Assembly: GCA_037127255.1 (NCBI GenBank)
Contig: JBANSL010000012.1
Coordinates: 32,913,115-32,977,114 of the forward strand
Source: Persicaria tinctoria
Taxonomy: Eukaryota; Streptophyta; Magnoliopsida; Caryophyllales; Polygonaceae
Length of the DNA: 64,000 bases
Reading direction: 5' to 3'
In this document: one piece after another, positions 61,886 through 64,000 of the stretch
How the letters are laid out: each line of letters starts with the position of its first letter
Numbering within the stretch: the stretch's first letter is position 1
Program-made: the position numbers and the translations under genes
The notes under the pieces: generated by a model
What the model was told of the DNA's origin: nothing
Database searches by the model: none
What the model saw: only the letters and a program-made list of their open reading frames with translations

Positions 61886-62700
61886 GCTAGTCCGAGTCTT
61901 GTTAAGGTTCTATCCTGAATCCGATGGAGATATTTTCGAGACGAGATTCCCAACACATGAAGATTTAGATATTTTTATCTTTTTATCTTTCTATTTATCC
62001 TAAGGGTGGAACATTCAATTACCCTAGGATTTATCTAGTTTTATCTTATTTAGATATATTTATTTCCAAGTAGAATTATATCTTCTATGATAGATAGAGA
62101 TATAGATAGAATTCCTTCCTTGATTAGGAAGGATTGGAAGCCTATAAATAAAGCCCATGAGGCTATTTTTTATTCATTCAATTCTAGAGAAGGAGAAGAG
62201 GTAGAGAGAGAGAGTGTGGAGGCCAAGAGGAGTTTGTGAAGCGAGAGCGGAATTGGCTTCCTTTGGTTGTAAGCTCTGTTTTGTTTAATTTAATGCAAGT
62301 GGTTTCTTTTCCATCAATGCTGTATGCGATTGCGATGAAGAGCGAGTAGTCCACCCATTTCTAGGGTCGGGGCGAGCCCGATGATAGCCATGCATGTTTG
62401 AGGTAAAGATCCGACCTTTATCATGTTTTGAGCATCTACTACCTGTTATGTGTTTATTACCCATTTAATGGAGATCCATGCTAACAACTTGAATTAATGA
62501 ACATAAAATCGGTAGATACAATTAGGGTTTCTTGAAAGAGTTTCTTAATTGTTGGAAAAAGCGAAAGCTTGATCATTCGATGCAATTTGCATAATTATCG
62601 TTATTTATCTTGCCTTATGCATGTTTGGTTATCGTTGTTGCAAACCCCGATCTTGGAAGTTCTTTTACATATTTTTATTTCGAATTCCGAAAAGATTTGT
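61886..62700. other. Unassigned retrotransposon-like sequence
   Basis: AT-rich; a possible promoter-to-leader stretch (CCTATAAATAAAGCC at about 62142, then GAGAGAGAGAGTG) fits an LTR. No gene. Confidence 0.35.
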
Positions 62701-62714
62701 CTTTTATTTTAGTT

Positions 62715-62962
62715 ACTGTTCCTACTCGACTTCGATCACCCCTTGGTCGATGTCGACCACTGATTTCTCGATCGAGCAAGATCGATGTTGCTTCTGTCTC
62801 TGCAAGAACCCGAAGTCGACTAGACCGTACTCGACGTCGAGTAAGCCTAGTCGACGTCGACCACCATCCAGAGTCTTCTGTTGCTCGGAATCGACTGTAC
62901 TGACCCCCGTCGACTACCACCTAGTCGAGGTCGAGTACCTCTGTAGTCGACAACCACTTGTG
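62715..62962. repeat. Second block of CTCGACGTCGAC-type cassettes
   Basis: CTCGACTTCGATCACC...GGTCGATGTCGACCAC, GAAGTCGACTAGACC...ACTCGACGTCGAGTA and similar boxes follow at short spacing, with GTAGTCGAC near the end. Same words as 61590-61885, about 1.1 kb away. Confidence 0.8.
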
Positions 62963-64000
62963 AGATTTTCCGCTGACACGCTTCCTTGAGGATCGATCTT
63001 GACTTCCCACTGCTACATTGGGAGGAAGTCTTGTAATCATTTGCGTGGGCACGAATCTAGTTTGATCTATTTTATTATATTTTAAACTCGATTTCCTCCT
63101 ACTAACAACATCCTTTGCTTATTTTTGTGTTACTTTGCATACTTCCAAAACCCTCTTTTCATATCTTCTCACTTTAGCATACAAATTGAGCATACGAATT
63201 GCACAAGTCTCTTTGGGTTCAACATGTACTTGCCAAGCTATACTAGTTAGGTTAGTTCAGAACTATTTGATAGGATTTAACGATTGCGAAAATATCTCTA
63301 TCAAAACCCTAACCGGATAAAGTCCGAAATCTCGGCTCCAGCGGCCATTGGAACACCAACAAGTTGATTACAGGCTTGGAAGATAGAGTAGAGAAGAAGG
63401 GTGAAGAAGTGTGCCTGGAATAGCTTAATCGAAGCCAATTTGTGGAGATTATCCTTGAAATCGCTCGAAATTGCCTGAAGAAGGAGACAGTGGATTTAGC
63501 TGCGTGAGGGAGGAAGGGCACGAGGGGAATAAGGAGAGGATGGGCACCAGGGGAAATCCTCTGGTTGAAGACTCGACAACCTTCCATCCCCAAGGTTGTA
63601 GAACCGGTGGTTTTAACTGCACCAGAACCGCCCACAACCTCCACCGGCGTCCCCTACAATCTGGTGCCAAACAGTGCGCGGAGCCGGTTGTATTTTCAAA
63701 CACGCCCTAAAAAGCTGAACAGAAAAGCCTCTTCCCATAGAAATAACCTATGTGAACAGCCCCAATAAATGTAAACAAAGTGCTAGCTAGCAACTAAGGA
63801 ACCCGACAACCTACAAGCCCTTCTGCAGCCCCAAACAGTAGCCAATCAAGCAGCCCTTTTCTGCAGGAGACCGAGCTCAAACAGCAGACGCAAACAACAA
63901 AAACATCCCTCAATCGCAGCTTCAAGCAGCAGCCAATCGAGCAGCCCAACTGACTCTGAAACAGACCCTAACCGACCCCCTTTACGAGCATCTGGAAGGT
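62963..64000. other. Unassigned sequence to the end of the window
   Basis: GGCTGACACGCTTCC and CATTTGCGTGGGCACGAATC look retrotransposon-derived. 63300-64000 has overlapping open frames on both strands without family resemblance. No gene supported. Confidence 0.4.

Noticed and set aside
63309..63768. Overlapping frames of 67-111 residues near the window end
   Set aside because: They overlap on both strands, lack recognisable motifs and have no intron or domain support.

Overview
This is a plant nuclear window, most likely from a eudicot: spliced GT-AG introns, plant retrotransposon families, plant-type telomere words (TTTAGGG) and fragments of recognisable plant genes. I cannot name the species. 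I support only one intact host gene, a three-exon YGGT-family plastid protein (YlmG2-like) at 44624-47863. Nearly everything else is transposon, much of it nested, or tandem repeat.

Layout. 1-1980: decayed Copia pol and the start of its 3' LTR. 1985-5838: two terminal-inverted-repeat (TIR) elements set between long TA and GA/CT microsatellites. 5839-9600: AT-rich sequence, a Stowaway-like MITE and a 1.4 kb tandem array. 10701-13914: a PIF/Harbinger-like element with TAA target duplications. 14486-14962: two nested Stowaway-like MITEs. 15196-17163: a TIR element that captured an exon piece of a RAN1/HMA7-type copper ATPase. 18190-18290: three long palindromes. 18516-24495: a young LTR retrotransposon (minus strand, 143/142 bp LTRs, GTTGT duplications) with no gag or pol, whose body is an array of small foldbacks sharing one core word but having different, self-complementary arms. 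24782-32586: three Helitrons in series; the middle one is split by a 5.7 kb TIR element that carries a MED21 exon fragment, a tRNA-like cloverleaf and a 21-nt repeat array.

33461-43847: a cluster of hAT-like MITEs, each with its own subterminal word (ACACGAC, CGGGTT, TATCGG, AGCTCG), with fragments of a Helitron helicase, two RNase H domains, a 0.93 kb tandem duplication and a Copia LTR-gag piece between them. 44624-47863: the YlmG2-like gene. 48412-50930: repeats, tRNA-like structures and the right end of a second member of the 25.7-31.5 kb TIR family. 51017-56153: a Gypsy-like LTR element whose interior is four satellite arrays plus a stray copy of its own LTR end. 56500-60600: a minus-strand Gypsy gag-protease pseudogene. 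60600-64000: probable retrotransposon non-coding sequence with paired GC-rich box cassettes, ending in sequence I cannot assign.

The elements share a design: short termini that a transposase or reverse transcriptase can use, plus bodies of low-complexity or foldback repeats and captured exon pieces. The foldback array at about 18.6-24.2 kb is the strongest candidate for something undescribed.
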